A DNA stretch of 64,000 nt from Oasisia sp. SBJ-2009 (Eukaryota; Annelida; Polychaeta; Sabellida; Siboglinidae), in the NCBI GenBank assembly GCA_964017155.1, contig OZ024863.1, positions 42,107,584-42,171,583 of the forward strand, written 5' to 3'. The notes under the pieces were generated by a model. It had not been told where the DNA came from. It saw nothing but the letters and a program-made list of their open reading frames with translations, and did no database searches. Position 1 is the first letter of the stretch, and each line of letters begins with the position of its first letter. Position numbers and translations under genes: made by a program. Positions 1 to 58,265 of the stretch are shown piece after piece.

Positions 1-430
1 GCCCTCCTCTATTATGGGGACAGGCCATCACTCACTACCGGAACAAACTATCCTCCATTACGATGACAAACCATCCTCCATTACGGTGACAAACCATCCT
101 CCATTACGGGGACAAACCATCATCCATTACGGTGACAAGCCCTCCTCCATTACGGTGACAAACCATCCTCCATTACGGGGACAAACCATCCTCCATTACG
201 GGGACAAACCATCCTCCACTACGGGGACAACCCATCTTCTACTGCGGGGAAAAACCATCCCCTATTACGGGGACAAACCATCCTCCATTACGGGGACAAA
301 CCATCTTCCACACCGGTACAAACCATCTTCCACTACTGGTACAATACATACCCCAATACGGGTACAAGACATCCCCCAATACGGGGACACGCCATCGTTC
401 ATTACGGATACAAACATCATCCGCTACAGA
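1..430 (+). repeat. 23-bp minisatellite
   Basis: Unit close to ttacggggacaaaccatcct plus three bases, repeated about 18 times with decay toward the right. It runs off the left edge. The 160-aa ORF over it is a product of the repeat. Confidence 0.9.
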
Positions 431-773
431 AGCAAGTCACCCCACTACCGAGACAAGCCGTCCCAACGGGCGGGTTTCCACCCCTATGGAAGATGACCCG
501 ACGAACACATGTCGATTCTGCCGCGTCTCCCATTATTGCTCCCTCTGGTTTGGATTAAGGCGGGGTGCGGGTTTAACCACCTCCCTCGGCGACACGCTCA
601 CTACAAAGCGGGACATCCGGAAAATCACAGACGAGAAATGGAACCCGTACGGCCTGATTAGTACAGTCCTCTCGGGACAGTTCACGCCAATTTTGTCATT
701 TCGAGGGCCGAGACATATGGCTGGTGCCAGTCTACCCACAAGCGTGTGTAGAGTATTATTAAAACCATACAAT

Positions 774-1092
774 AGAGTTCGGGGTAGAGCTTCGGACTCT
801 CGACTACGAGAACCCAAATCCTGTGCTGCGGTGTTAAAACCTTGGTCAAGTTTGTTCACTCTACATTGCTCCAGTTCACTCAGCTGTAGAAATGAGTACC
901 TGGCTATAGACTGTGGTGGATATGTGTACGAGCAACCTTCGGGGATTAATTGTAGCATATGGCTGGATGCTTCCCAGAGAACCCGAGATGGTGTCTCAGT
1001 GAACAGGTCTGGCAGGGAAGTAAAGTGTAAAGCGCTTTGAACGGTCCTGAGGACTAGACACTGCGCTATATAAGAACTTGCCTTTTTTTGCA
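774..1092 (+). mobile_element. tRNA-derived SINE, copy 1
   Basis: Shares about 300 bp with copies at 20977 and 31092. The head is degraded (box B damaged). The tail reads cactgcgctatataagaact then a T-run. The protein frames over it (486-1040, 533-1093) are chance ORFs. Confidence 0.8.
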
Positions 1093-1630
1093 ATCTTGTT
1101 TTGAAATAGTTATTTACACCGACACAACTGATCCAAGGAGATGCCCATGATAATTGTAATTATAACGCACTTCATGATCGATGATTTTACACCAGTATGC
1201 TGCAGACTGCTATGAACTAATAACAATGTATTCTAGATAGGAGTAAATGAAAAAGAAAACATTATAAAAGGATGATACACCAGGAGGGCATTAGTAAAGG
1301 AACTGTTGAAAGATTTATATCAGATTTCTGATAAAAACGGGACACACAGACAGATACTGTCGAGCTGATAAGCTACGCTTCCTTTTCCACTTACGACACA
1401 GATGGGAATCGTATTTAATCCCGATAACATATAACGGCGACCATTTATTCAGAAATTAAGTAATGATCCTTCCAACGCTTTCCCACAAGACAGGACAGAA
1501 CAGTCTAGCAGTCGTACTAGATATTTGCTGAGTGGAGATAGAAAACAAAGTGATTCCTCCGTTAGCGGCAGAGGACACGCCCAGACCTTCAGCAGGAAGA
1601 ATGAGACCCGAGTACAGAACTTGAGTCTGT

Positions 1631-1780
1631 CTAGAAGACACGCGTAGGCTTTTCTAGTGTAATGATTAAGGCGTCAGACTCGAACTTGAGGGAAACCGCG
1701 TTGGAAACTTCTTGATGGCATTTGGAAATTTGAGCCATGTCGACTTGGAATTCCTTCAATGCGTCAGTTAACTCAGCCAT
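1631..1780 (-). CDS. Small unidentified ORF, 49 aa, repeat-born
   Basis: Reads MAELTDALKEFQVDMAQISK and on to the stop at 1631-1633; it looks helical or coiled-coil. The start lies in a 40-bp repeat. A second frame (1641-1456) may continue it after a frameshift. It is possibly a transposon remnant; function unknown. Confidence 0.25.
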   Translation of the reverse strand: MAELTDALKEFQVDMAQISKCHQEVSNAVSLKFESDALIITLEKPTRVF

Positions 1781-1860
1781 CGACTTGGAATTCCTTCAAT
1801 GCGCCAGTTAACTCAGCCATCGACTTGGAATTCCTTCAATGCGTCAGTTAACTTAGCCGT
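1741..1860 (+). repeat. 40-bp tandem repeat, 3 copies
   Basis: Units start cgacttggaattccttcaat at 1741, 1781 and 1821 with 1-3 differences. Not a multiple of three, so it does not encode a repeat protein. Confidence 0.95.
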
Positions 1861-1957
1861 CATCACAACCCTCATGCAGGTGGTGGTTGAATATATCCTG
1901 AGACAGACTTAATCAGCACTGATCCACGCCCCCAAGAGGACACGCTCTGATGCACAA

Positions 1958-2100
1958 ATGATGTGTTCATCCGCCATTACCCGTGCAACCAAAGAGTACC
2001 CTATAAAAACAGCATTATGCAGGTTGTCTGAATTTCTGTGAGCACATATGTAATGTGGAGTGAGTAGAAATTATGTTTTTGTACAGCGTGGTATCAGAGC
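1958..2100 (+). mobile_element. Possible LTR end and primer-binding site
   Basis: tggtatcagagc at 2089-2100 is the common initiator-tRNA-Met primer-binding motif. A TATAAAA (2002-2008) and a segment ending ...tttttgtaca lie just upstream, like U3-R-U5. No gag/pol follows and no second LTR was seen. Confidence 0.35.
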
Positions 2101-2960
2101 TGTCAAATTATGACAGCTGTCAGTCGGTGCATTTCTGCGTATTAATACAGTTGTCATTTTGCTTGGTGATGTAATCAGGGACAATCCGTGGGTGGTTCAA
2201 GCAAAAATGGAGGGGTGTAAAGTTTGAAAGAAGTTTGTGGGAGCCTGAGGTATTAAAATAACTGAACCTCTGTCTACGGAGGGTAAATATGCTGTGAAAT
2301 TGTCAATAACAGAGCTCATCAAGATTAGTAGGAAATGAAGGAAACGTTATAATGGTCGCCTATGGAAAATGCAAATGAGGTTTGATTCCAAATAAACACC
2401 AGATAACGGTGGGCATATATGATCACGTTAGCGTCTGGTAGTGTTTGTACATTCTGTAAAAGTCGAAATGATGGTCGCTTGATCAGATCTTCCACGGATC
2501 AACCAACGTGTAAGGCACTCTGGTTAGTCCTACGTATACGGGACACCACACTATACGAGAACTTACACTTTTTACTTACTATTTACGCATTTAACCAACG
2601 TGACATGGACATCGTATAGTAATTACTATGCATAACGTGCACATATTGATCAATAATCGTCATCATAAGAAAAAGGTGCTCGAACGTATTTTATGGGCCG
2701 CGCTATGTTGGTGATTTGTTAATAATCAATGTATTATTTAGTAATGGATGTTTTTTTGGAAATCATCTTTAACGTAAACATTTTCACAGACATAGAAACA
2801 AAAAAGATTTATAGTTTTTTATAATCAACATTATTGATTTACACCAAGAATTGTTTTGTCTTCAAACTGTTTAAAATCAGAAGTATATTTTCATTTAAGC
2901 TACGCAACCATGAACAACCATAAATAAAATTAAAATAAATATTATTGTAATATTGTAACT
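2101..2960. other. No recognised feature
   Basis: AT-rich sequence without coding signal, only short ORFs (66 and 65 aa) with no recognisable domain. Confidence 0.5.
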
Positions 2961-2964
2961 GTTT

Positions 2965-3225
2965 CGGTGACGGTTGATTTCCGATCGAGAGGTCGATGGT
3001 TGGATTCCAACCGATGCCGTTTCGAAAATTTGGCAATTTGGTTCACTCCACATTGCCTAGCTGTGTCTTTCGGAAGATACCATAAAAGAGCTGGTCACTT
3101 CTGTCTGGTATCTATGTCAGGTGAAGCGACTGCAAGATTGTACCCACTGGATCCAAAAAGAAGTAAGCTGCTACATGCACATTGTATGTAGTTTGATCAA
3201 ATGGCATCAGAAGCAGGGAAGTTAC
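2965..3225 (+). mobile_element. Possible second tRNA-like SINE
   Basis: The sequence gaggtcgatggttggattcc resembles a B-box arm, followed by ttggttcactccacattgcc, like SINE bodies in marine invertebrates. Only one copy is present, so this is uncertain. Confidence 0.35.
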
Positions 3226-3362
3226 GGGTAGTTGCCCTTAATAATTTGAGTAAAAAAATAGAGTACTCTGGCCCGCATTCCGCCATACGTTCGCATCTGT
3301 CATCTTCAAACGCTTCCGACACGGAGGGAAAGTGAGAAAAAACAGGAAGTCTTATAGATATA

Positions 3363-3537
3363 AGTCAATCCATGACTGAATACACCTGCTGTGGTTTTGC
3401 GTTGGTCTACAGGTTTACAAATATAAGTCAATCCATGACTGAATACACCTACTGTGGTTCTGCGTTGGTCTATAGGTTTATACATACAAGTCAATCCATG
3501 AATGAATACATCTGCTGTGGTTCTGCGTTGGTCTATG
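3363..3537 (+). repeat. 63-bp tandem repeat, ~2.8 copies
   Basis: Units begin agtcaatccatga and contain tgtggttctgcgttggtcta. 63 bp is a multiple of three, so both strands show repetitive ORFs. Confidence 0.92.
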
Positions 3538-3744
3538 AAAACCATTATGCTGGAATTTAAACTATTTCAACTATAAGACCACATCGTGCGGATTCTATTG
3601 TTTATATACGATGTTATAATAAAACTAATGAGCTTATTTCAACTATCACAACAATGACAATTACAATAAAAAACCTGTTCAAATATAAATTAGTTATGAC
3701 ATTTGAAAGAGCAAGACGAAATGTGTAATAAGCATTAATTTGTA

Positions 3745-4056
3745 GCATATCGATTAGTGACCAAACAACTACCAATAGAAAATGAAACAAAGAAGAGAAA
3801 ATGGAGGTGGACAGGACATACAGTCAGGAAGCCACCAGAAACCATCACCCGTCAAGCCATAAAATGGAACCCCCAGGGAAGAGGAGAAGAGGTAGGCCAC
3901 GAAACACCTGGCAAGGAGACACGGAAAAAGAAACAAAGGAGATGGGATACACCAGGAGAGAAATGGAGAGGATGGCCACGGACAGAAAACGGTGGCGTTC
4001 CTTGGTTGATGGCCTATGCTCCCAACGAGCGAAACGGTATAAGTAAGTAAGTAATA
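3745..4056 (+). mobile_element. LINE RT C-terminal fragment, frameshifted
   Basis: One frame has [20 protein letters not shown] and the next continues [12 protein letters not shown] then [16 protein letters not shown] before a stop. The frame changes near 3873-3880. It ends in a (TAAG)n tail at 4043-4056, typical of RTE-type 3' ends. Confidence 0.8.
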
Positions 4057-4074
4057 TCGATTAGGCACTATGCA

Positions 4075-4600
4075 CTTAAGGACACTGTAACGTGACGTTG
4101 AGAACATAACGGGCCACGGAAACGGGGTCAAGATACTGTTAACTATTGCCATGAGAAACTTATGTCCTAACAACCATGTTGTTTATGTGGGACAAGTTCC
4201 AAAAGCGCCCAGCGTATGTACGAGCATTCCGTCGACTTGCAAAGAAAACAGGTCGCGCGGGCCGATATCGCCCGCTTTTTAATACTACGCAGCGACCGTA
4301 TCTAATAAGAAATTGCAGAAGGAACAGCAGAGATTGCTGCGTCGTGTACGCCCGGCTGCGTTGGTAAACAAACAAAGTGGGGAGCGAGTTATCGTCAAAC
4401 GAAGTGCGTAGTCGTGTCGGAAAAACGCATTTCGCGCGTGTCGTGCAATCGTATATCGAGAACAGTCGCAGCGAAATGTGTGATAGACGCGTGAAGAACA
4501 GTGGTGTATGGACGGCGACTTCCGAATGCCGCGATATTGGAAGCATTTGACTGCTAACAAACACGTGGCGTCTGTATTTCTGCGTTATACGTCGTTATAA
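4075..4600. other. CpG-rich unexplained segment
   Basis: Several overlapping ORFs on both strands (91-134 aa) reflect high GC and few stops. No domain seen. Could be an old element or regulatory DNA. Confidence 0.4.
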
Positions 4601-4601
4601 C

Positions 4602-4619
4602 GGGGGGGGGGGGGGGGGG
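4602..4619 (+). repeat. Poly-G run of 18
   Basis: Eighteen consecutive G, a strong G-quadruplex candidate and a likely assembly-error site. Confidence 0.95.
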
Positions 4620-4839
4620 CAGCGCACGTAGTGGCTCACTACGCCAGCTGTCCCTCCTCCCGTCTACTCCCTATCGACAGCCTTCTTTTCCCGCTTTTGC
4701 GTTTCGTCCGACTTAGTTATGTCTTTTTGCGCGGTCTTCTCATCTTAACGATTGTGGTTTCTTCCTTTCATGTGGCTGGGTTGTATCGTGGCCTCTGCAT
4801 GGGTCGGCGTCTGTTCGCCCCTGTCTGCACCAAACGTCA

Positions 4840-5195
4840 CGGGGGTATGGCGGTGTACGGACTGGACGTCACGGGGTGGGGTGAAGTACGGGACATGACG
4901 TCGCGTGGATGGGGTGGTGTACGGGACAGTTCGTCACGTGGGTGGGGTGGTGTACGGGACAGTACGTCACGTGGGTGGTGTGAAGTACGGGGCTAGAGAT
5001 CACGTGGGTGGGGTGGAGTACGGGGCTGGACGTCACGTGGGTGGGGTGGAATACGAGGCAGGACGTCACATGGGTGGGGTGGAGTACGGGGCAGGACGTC
5101 ACGTGGGTGGGGTGGAGTATGGGACAGGACGTCACGTGGGTGGGGTGGAGTACGGGACAGAACGTCACGTGGGTGGGGTGGGTAGAGGGCAGGAC
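4840..5195 (+). repeat. 33-bp G-rich minisatellite with E-box/CRE-like cores
   Basis: Unit cgtcacgtgggtggggtgga then gtacgggacagga, about 10 copies. Most units carry CACGTG and often GACGTCAC. 33 bp is in frame on both strands, giving chance repeat ORFs. Confidence 0.93.
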
Positions 5196-5209
5196 GTCGG
5201 ACTCTCGTT

Positions 5210-6755
5210 ATGAAAAATCGGTTCATGTCCTGTTGCTGTCTTTTAGAAGTTTGGATAATTCGACTTCTCCCACGTTGCTTCAGTGCACAGCGAGCGTTTG
5301 GGGGGTGGTGAACATAATCAGTAATCTGATTGCTGAATGTTTCCATTGATTGCGATGGAAACAAATCTTTAAATGAAAAAAATAGACGCAATGTTAGAGC
5401 TTACCTTTACTTTTATCATCAGGCAACATTCCTCTCAAAGTTGAGTACAATGCTTCCGGTCCTATTTATAAAAAACACGATGAACATATACACACCGGCG
5501 CATGAAACACGGCGACATTCACACAAATAACCGGTCACGTTGCGTCAGGTCGTTACGTCACGACGTACCGGAAGTAGTTGTGCATTGTTTTTCGTAAACG
5601 CTGAACTCTAAGTCGGGGACAATTTCACGAAACATACATATCACACGAACTTTCGAACGTAGGGTACTTTGTAATGACGCACTATTCTAAAAATATTCCA
5701 CTTTGTGGGTGTCTCGAGTGACGTAATCCACGTCAAACGTTCGCGAATGTTCTTTCTTACGTGTTACGTTACGTCGGCCGAGATGATCACATCGATTGAG
5801 TGGCTGCGTGTTGTGCTTTACTCGAACAACAGAACACCGACACTCTTGTGTGTAGCGTTATGACACAGTACCGGTTTCTTTTATAACGTATTTAGACAGT
5901 TTCCATTAAATTAATCCCTGTCGATGGATCCGTGAACATAACATAATGTTAGGCATTCCTGGGAAAAATGTCGAATGTCGCCAAATGTCGGGGTTAGTGA
6001 TTTTTATATGCATTAGCAGATATTTCTCAAGATACGTCAAGCACCGCTGATATCTTAATACATCTTGTACATTTTGGTACGCTTGGCACACCTGGTATGT
6101 TTGGCGTACACCTGATACGTCTGATAAGCATGGTACACTTAGTGGAGGTATTCGGATTTCGAGCACGGAAACTACTCGCTTAATAATATTTTTGTAGACA
6201 CATAGTTTGCACAAAAAAGTAATTTTACGCTCTCGGAATAGTTCGTTTATGCCGCACTGGGGTTTTGCAGGAAAAACACAGACGACGCCCAACAATCCAA
6301 CGAGAGTTGGTAAACAATCAGCACTTAGGGCATCAAGACCGACTGGTAAAAGGGCGTCGAAGTTGTAAAACAGTTGTCGTGATTTATCATAAATAGGGGC
6401 ACTAAATCAGCATCGCTCCATTGAATGCACATGTCGCCCAGCTTGTGGTGGAGACGCAATGTGTATGTAAACATGCATAGCCACACTGTGTGCCTGGGTC
6501 ACACATTTTAGTCGGTCATGTGGACTAGTATCAGGACATGTCAATTTCTATACTTAGTAGGTACAGTGTGTCATAAACACAAAAAACATTGAGTTTAAAG
6601 TAGTAGGCTGGCATAGGGCACGGTAGGCTTGTATCAATTCCTTCCATGACATTGTTAAAGCAATGTCGACGCGACGAAATCACGTAGCAATATCTGGGCG
6701 ACCCGAGAACGCGGTCACATAGTGCACAAAGAAAGTTCTTATATTAAAGACCACA
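5210..6755. other. Intergenic, with ACGTCA/TACGT motif cluster
   Basis: No gene seen. Between 5530 and 5790 there are many TACGTCAC, GTGACGTAA and TTACGT motifs that resemble CRE/ATF sites; no promoter is proven. Confidence 0.35.
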
Positions 6756-6759
6756 CTGG

Positions 6760-8057
<1,298 letters not shown>

Positions 8058-8180
8058 ATCATCCTTGCATCAGGGAACCTGATTAATGTGTTGTGCCTCT
8101 TAGTCCGGAGTAGGACGCTCAAAACACTACGGTAGTGTTTTCAACTTACTACACCGGTTCAAGAGTATGATTTGCACATC

Positions 8181-8297
8181 ACACACACACGCACACACAC
8201 ACGCACACGCACACACAAGCATACACAAGCACACACACACACGCACGCACACACGCACGCACACGCACACGCACACGCTCACGCACACGCACGCACG

Positions 8298-8340
<43 letters not shown>

Positions 8341-8350
8341 CTCGCACGCA
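8181..8350 (+). repeat. (CA)n/(CGCA)n microsatellite
   Basis: Alternating CA with interspersed CGCA; Z-DNA-prone. Confidence 0.95.
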
Positions 8351-8359
8351 CACGTGATT

Positions 8360-9300
8360 ATCATCGTTATTTAAAATATGTTTGACGACATACATTAGAT
8401 GGACGCACTCCATGCAATAGCTTAACACACGTGATGTGTACACAGGTGGAATTGATTCGTTGAAAGTTTACGTCGACCTCTGTACAGTGACATGGTGTCT
8501 TAGTGTGACATCTGTAGAAGTAGACAACCAGCTGCCTCCTGGGTAGATTCGACCCTTGAACAACCAATGAATTCATCCTCCATCGAGTTCACCTCGCGAC
8601 CACGTGACCCGCCAGTTATTCAACAAAGCCCTAAACCTACTGATTCCACACAGAGCAAGTGTGAAGGAAAATACATTAGCTGGGTCAATGTATACATTGT
8701 CTCGTATTCGTCGACACGACCGAAACCTGCGCGTCTGGTCGGGCGCAACGAGCTGTAGATCCCGGGGTGAACTCGCTGTGGGGTGGCTTCACGAGTGTAC
8801 CCCTCCCCACCCTGACCCCGTCAACTGATCTCACGTAACACACCCGGATAGTTCCCGTCAACGTCAACCCACACCCCGGGGGAACTTAATTCTCGCTGTC
8901 ACTGCGTTGACTGCATTAAAAATAACCTTCATTGTGTTTGTCGACCGAATAAACAAGCAACGCTGAGTCCTTGTGATTTCTTCGCGGCCCAAAAGGTTCT
9001 TCACCGTAGTGACACTAACCAGTCGCCGCACCACATTTGTGAATATGGTATTAGTTACTGTATGTATCTTTGCTACTGGTGTTGACTGCCTGTTGTTTAT
9101 ATAGCACGTATCGTTCCGCCACAGAACGGTTTACTCAATGTAATCGTCACCCCGGAGTGTGATAACGGAACGTGAATGGAACATTGATGATAAACCGCCC
9201 AGACAGTATAAGACGTGTGTATGAGCAACAGTGGGGGGCTGGGCTATATTGCAAGATACCCTAAACATATGTTCCAGAAACTGACCAATCGTGAGGCAAT
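8360..9300. other. No recognised feature
   Basis: Unique-looking sequence. I searched for upstream collagen exons or a signal peptide and found none I could support. Confidence 0.4.
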
Positions 9301-9304
9301 GTAA

Positions 9305-9654
9305 TAACTCATTTCTCCGTCTATTTATCCTCTCCCTCTTGTTTTTTCTCTACTTCTCTTTCTCCTGCTTCCATTTCCCCTCTCCCTCTCACTTCCTTAC
9401 TCTTATTCTTCGTCTCCTTCCTTTCGTTCACATTCTGTTATTTTCACTTTTCCTTCTTATCGTTGCTTGTTTTCCTATTTATCCTCCTTCTCCTCTTCCT
9501 CATCATCCTTATAGTTTAGCTCCTTATTACTTTCCTTTTTTCCCCATTCTCCTTTATCGTTATTCTACTTCTTATATTCTCTCCCACCGCCAACTTTTAA
9601 CTTTTCTCAATCCGAGGTCGCTCTTGACACCGTCTTCATCTTAAGGTCTTCATC
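9305..9654 (+). repeat. Pyrimidine-rich tract
   Basis: 350 bp of C/T-rich sequence (tctccctcttgttttttctc style), with no regular unit. Confidence 0.75.
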
Positions 9655-10285
9655 GTCTCCTTCAGTCATCCTCTTAACTTGTCCACACTTCATCTTTAAC
9701 TTACGCATGCACCATCCTCTTAACTTGTTCATACTGCATCTTTAACTTACGTATGCACCATCTCTTAACTTGTCCATACTTCATCTTTAATTTACGTATG
9801 CACCATCCTCTTTACTTATCCATACTTCATCTTTAACTTACGCATGCACCATCCTCTTAACTTGTTCAAACTGCATCTTTAACTTACGCATGCACCATCC
9901 TCTTAACTTGTTCATACTGCATCTTTAGCTTACGCATGCACCATCCTCTTAACTTGTTCATACTTCATCTTTAACTTACGCATGCACCATCCTCTTAACT
10001 TGTCCATACTTCATCTTTAACTTACGTATGCACCATCCTCTTAACTTGTTCATACTGCATCTTTAACTTACGCATGCACCATCCTCTTAACTTGTCCATA
10101 CTTCATCTTTAACTTACGCATGCACCATCCTCTTAACTTGTTCATACTGCATCTTTAACTTACGTATGCACCATCTCTTAACTTGTCCATACTTCATCTT
10201 TAACTTACGTATGCACCATCTCTTAACTTGTCCATATTTCACCTTTAACTTACGCATGCACCATCTTCTTAACTTGTCCACGCCA
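9655..10285 (+). repeat. 46-bp minisatellite before exon 1
   Basis: Unit catgcaccatcctcttaact then tgttcatactgcatctttaacttacg, about 13 copies, ending 70 bp before the TSPN exon acceptor. Confidence 0.93.
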
Positions 10286-10353
10286 CGAAACGATTTTTCC
10301 TTAACTAACGCATGCAATGTTTCGGAGATAACACTTTCCTTCCTCCCCCGCAG

Positions 10354-54663
<44,310 letters not shown>

Positions 54664-56260
54664 ACAGGGAGGTCACCGGCGACCACAAGCTGCGAACGAT
54701 GGCAAAATGTCGATGTGGTCGTAGTACGGACAATGTCAATGCCGCACCTACAGACTGTGTGTGTCTTCACGGGGATAATGCTGACGGCTCAACTCACCCG
54801 ATCCATCTAAACGACGCACTGGTAGTGCGCCAAGACATTGACTCAGCGCCTCAACTGATATCACGGCGGACACCCATCTCATACGACGTTCTTCACAGAT
54901 TTCTCATTGCCATATTGTTCCCTTAAAAACATTGGAGTTTACGACGTTTCCACTATTTTGTGTGGCGACCGTTCTCTCGTAGGCTCAGAATCTTACTTAA
55001 ACCAACACTCGTCATTAATTACTCCAATGGTGATACTACTGATGACGTCACTGATGACATGGTTCAAGGCACAAACTTTCTGACATTCAACACCACTCGT
55101 TGCCGAATCCCTCTCAACCATCCACCAACCCTGATGACGCAAACGCCAACCATCGACACCAACCTGACATAAACCATTAATTTTATTATCGAACGTACTG
55201 AACTGGTTGAACTGGTCCACAGAGAGTACAGAGTCACATCATGCCCATCTGCCTCCGTTTGGCCAAGAGGCGATACACCATCTAGCATCAGTGTCTGACG
55301 ACAACTGCACCTCATCCGGTTGTCATGAGCCGAATCACTTGCGACCAATTCTCTCCATCCAAACAAGATCGCAACCAGCGCCGAATATGCTACTGCGGTG
55401 ATACGCTACTCACAGTGTAGTTACAAGACTATAGGAAATATTCATTGTGTAGATTAATGAGACTGTTTTGCTTCATCACAATGCTGTCGCTGTAGGTAGG
55501 GGTGTCTTTTTGACGCAACACTGATAACAATCACTGGAGATGGATAAACAATAGGCGAATGACTCAGCAACAACGGATGCAATATTGTAATAGATTTTTA
55601 GACGTTTAATTTACTTCCAACAGTACGTAGTTTTGTTGTTGTATCTATGCCGTTTTCTACATTTTACGTGTACTGTCATACTCATACGAAGAACAAGAGT
55701 TGTGTCATTTTCACCTTTTTATTTTCATCTATTGCTTTTTACAGTTTTGCTAACAAAATGACTACTGTCCAAGAACTATTACCAATCATGCACAGTCACC
55801 AACAACGCTTTAGTAAGAAAATCGTTCGCATGTTGCGTTGCGCAGAAATGATAGATTGGGCGATGTCGTAGACTTCTCAAACGGTCAGCAGCGGTTTTAA
55901 ACTATGTAGATTGTATATACGATGAACTGATACCCTTATCTCCATCTCTCGTTGTTCTTCCTCCGCTCTGCCATATATTTGTTTCAGACTCCAGCAAACG
56001 CTGTATCATTCTAAGGTTATCACTTCGTTGTATTGGGAGAGTTACGCAGGTTTCACTGTGTTTATCATCATCTCTACGTAGGTTGAATGCGCAGGCCGAC
56101 AATGGATGTTGCTGCAAAGCGACATATGATTAACGAATAGGCCTACTGGAGGGTAGAAGGTCAGTAGAAATGCACACTGTATAAATACATCATATGTCAC
56201 ACATGCTTAGGCAATGTTGTGTGATTTGTTTGCAAATAAATAATTAAGTATTTTGAAGTA
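54664..56260 (+). other. Probable 3' UTR of the collagen gene
   Basis: The region after the stop holds no convincing coding sequence or large repeat. Overlapping ORFs at 54453-54926 are in other frames of the last exon. The first AATAAA after the stop is at 56235-56240. Confidence 0.45.
56235..56240 (+). terminator. Candidate polyadenylation signal
   Basis: AATAAA, about 1.57 kb after the collagen stop, followed within 40 bp by a GT-rich stretch (tttgtgttagttgt). No earlier canonical hexamer was seen. Confidence 0.4.
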
Positions 56261-57120
56261 ATTTGTGTTAGTTGTATCTGGTTTTCAACTGAGGTAGTCT
56301 AGCCAAGTAAAAAACCGAAGACAGAGACTATGGAGGTAAGTTCTCCATGTCTACTGACTAACTTCAATGCCTGCAAAAATGAACACAATACTTTCTATAC
56401 AAAAAATAATGTTCTTATTAAAGGATAATTACAATTATATTCTATTAATTACTGCTGTAGTGCAGGAATATTCTCATTAAGTCATAAGTAAAATGTACCC
56501 GGTATATCCTTTGAAGGGACTGCTATTTCATCCAGACATCACACTGCTGAATACCCACATCAACACCAAACTTACATACCTGGCTCCCGTCAAAGTTTGT
56601 CTTGGCAACGAAGTTCGTCAATGCCTTATGTTTTTGTCATAAAGTGAAACATTTGGGTACAGAAGTTCAACAAAATACATTGTATTATCCCGCCGAAATC
56701 AGAGGCAACACACGTGACACCAGTACGTGAACAAGGTCCGTAGCTGACGGATCGAAACGTCGTACTCATCTTCGACATTAAACTCCAAAGTAAGTTAATT
56801 ACACTACAACAATGTCCAGTTATCTTTTACCAATGCAGGTAGCCTGGAGACATTTGGGGTGTGATTCAAATGTTGTGCATATGAAATTTGGGTTACTTTT
56901 GTTCATAATAATATTATGTCAAGAATATTTGTGTGCAAATATCTTGAGGTTTGATCACACTCCATGTTTGTGAAAGCGCTCAAAATAATTAATCGTATAT
57001 GTTATGTTTCCTTTTGAACATATGTTTTTGGGTATTGTCATGATTTCGCAAATTAATGAATCTGACTATTTTGAAAGCGAGTCGTTCATCCTCAACTGTT
57101 CAAAGGCGGTTTGCAATTTA
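56260..57120. other. Intergenic, no feature seen
   Basis: AT-rich sequence with no ORF of note. Confidence 0.45.
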
Positions 57121-57192
57121 AATACAATACAATATAATATATATATATATATATATATATAAACAGTATTAGGCAGAGAGAGGAGGGAGATT

Positions 57193-57317
<125 letters not shown>

Positions 57318-57322
57318 ACATA

Positions 57323-57360
<38 letters not shown>

Positions 57361-57579
57361 GTGCGTGTGTGTGTATGTGTGTGTGTGTGTGTCTGAGTGT
57401 GCATGCGTGCGGGCGTATGTGTGTATTTGTGTGTGTGCAAAATAAAATCTAAAATAAGAAACAATTATAACAAATGATGCCAGTTTTTGTATAGTCATCA
57501 GACATAACAAAATTAAAAAAACATATGTCAAAATACCGTTGGAAACCAGAATGTTTACGCGTTTATATTTAAAAAACAC

Positions 57580-57636
57580 AGACACACACGCACGCACGCA
57601 CGCACGCACGCACGCACACCCACCCACCCACCCACC

Positions 57637-57717
<81 letters not shown>
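57580..57717 (+). repeat. (CGCA)n-(CCCA)n-(CA)n microsatellite
   Basis: Three successive simple repeats. Confidence 0.95.
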
Positions 57718-57729
57718 CTCCGCATGATG

Positions 57730-58198
57730 ACGCTGAGGTGACAAACTGGGACGCTCCTCGACCATCCGTGAACACCAGGTCCTGAAGAAATTACGTTGAT
57801 TGATGTCCGTATTGCTCACGGCCTGAGCAATTCAACAAGTCATCCGAGGTCGGTGTTGTTAACTCATCTGTCTCCATCCTTGTGTGAAAACACTGGGGTG
57901 AATATATAGGACGACTACATGTAAACGGAAATGTATGTGAGCAAGTGCAGATGAGTACATTAAACACTGTCAAATGAATGTATAATATTTTATAGTTTGA
58001 GCTGCGCCCCTCACACGGTCGTGTCTAGCACAGTCAGCCATCCGTCACGACAGCATGCACGGTCACGTGATCGCGAGTAACTGTTCATTCACGGACATAT
58101 TTTGGTCGAAATCAAGTCCAGAAACTTTGTTTATTGAGATGATAGATATTTGACTTCCCACGTCGTTATCATCACATTTGTTGAAGTGTTTTTACATA

Positions 58199-58265
<67 letters not shown>

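Noticed and set aside
486..1093. Overlapping 184- and 186-residue ORFs
   Set aside because: They overlap the SINE and are reverse shadows of each other.
3757..4050. 97-residue basic ORF as a host gene
   Set aside because: Its [10 protein letters not shown] and RGRPRNTW motifs and TAAG tail identify a decayed LINE end.
4160..4564. 134-residue minus ORF as a gene
   Set aside because: Competing ORFs on both strands, no domain and no initiation context; it reflects base composition.
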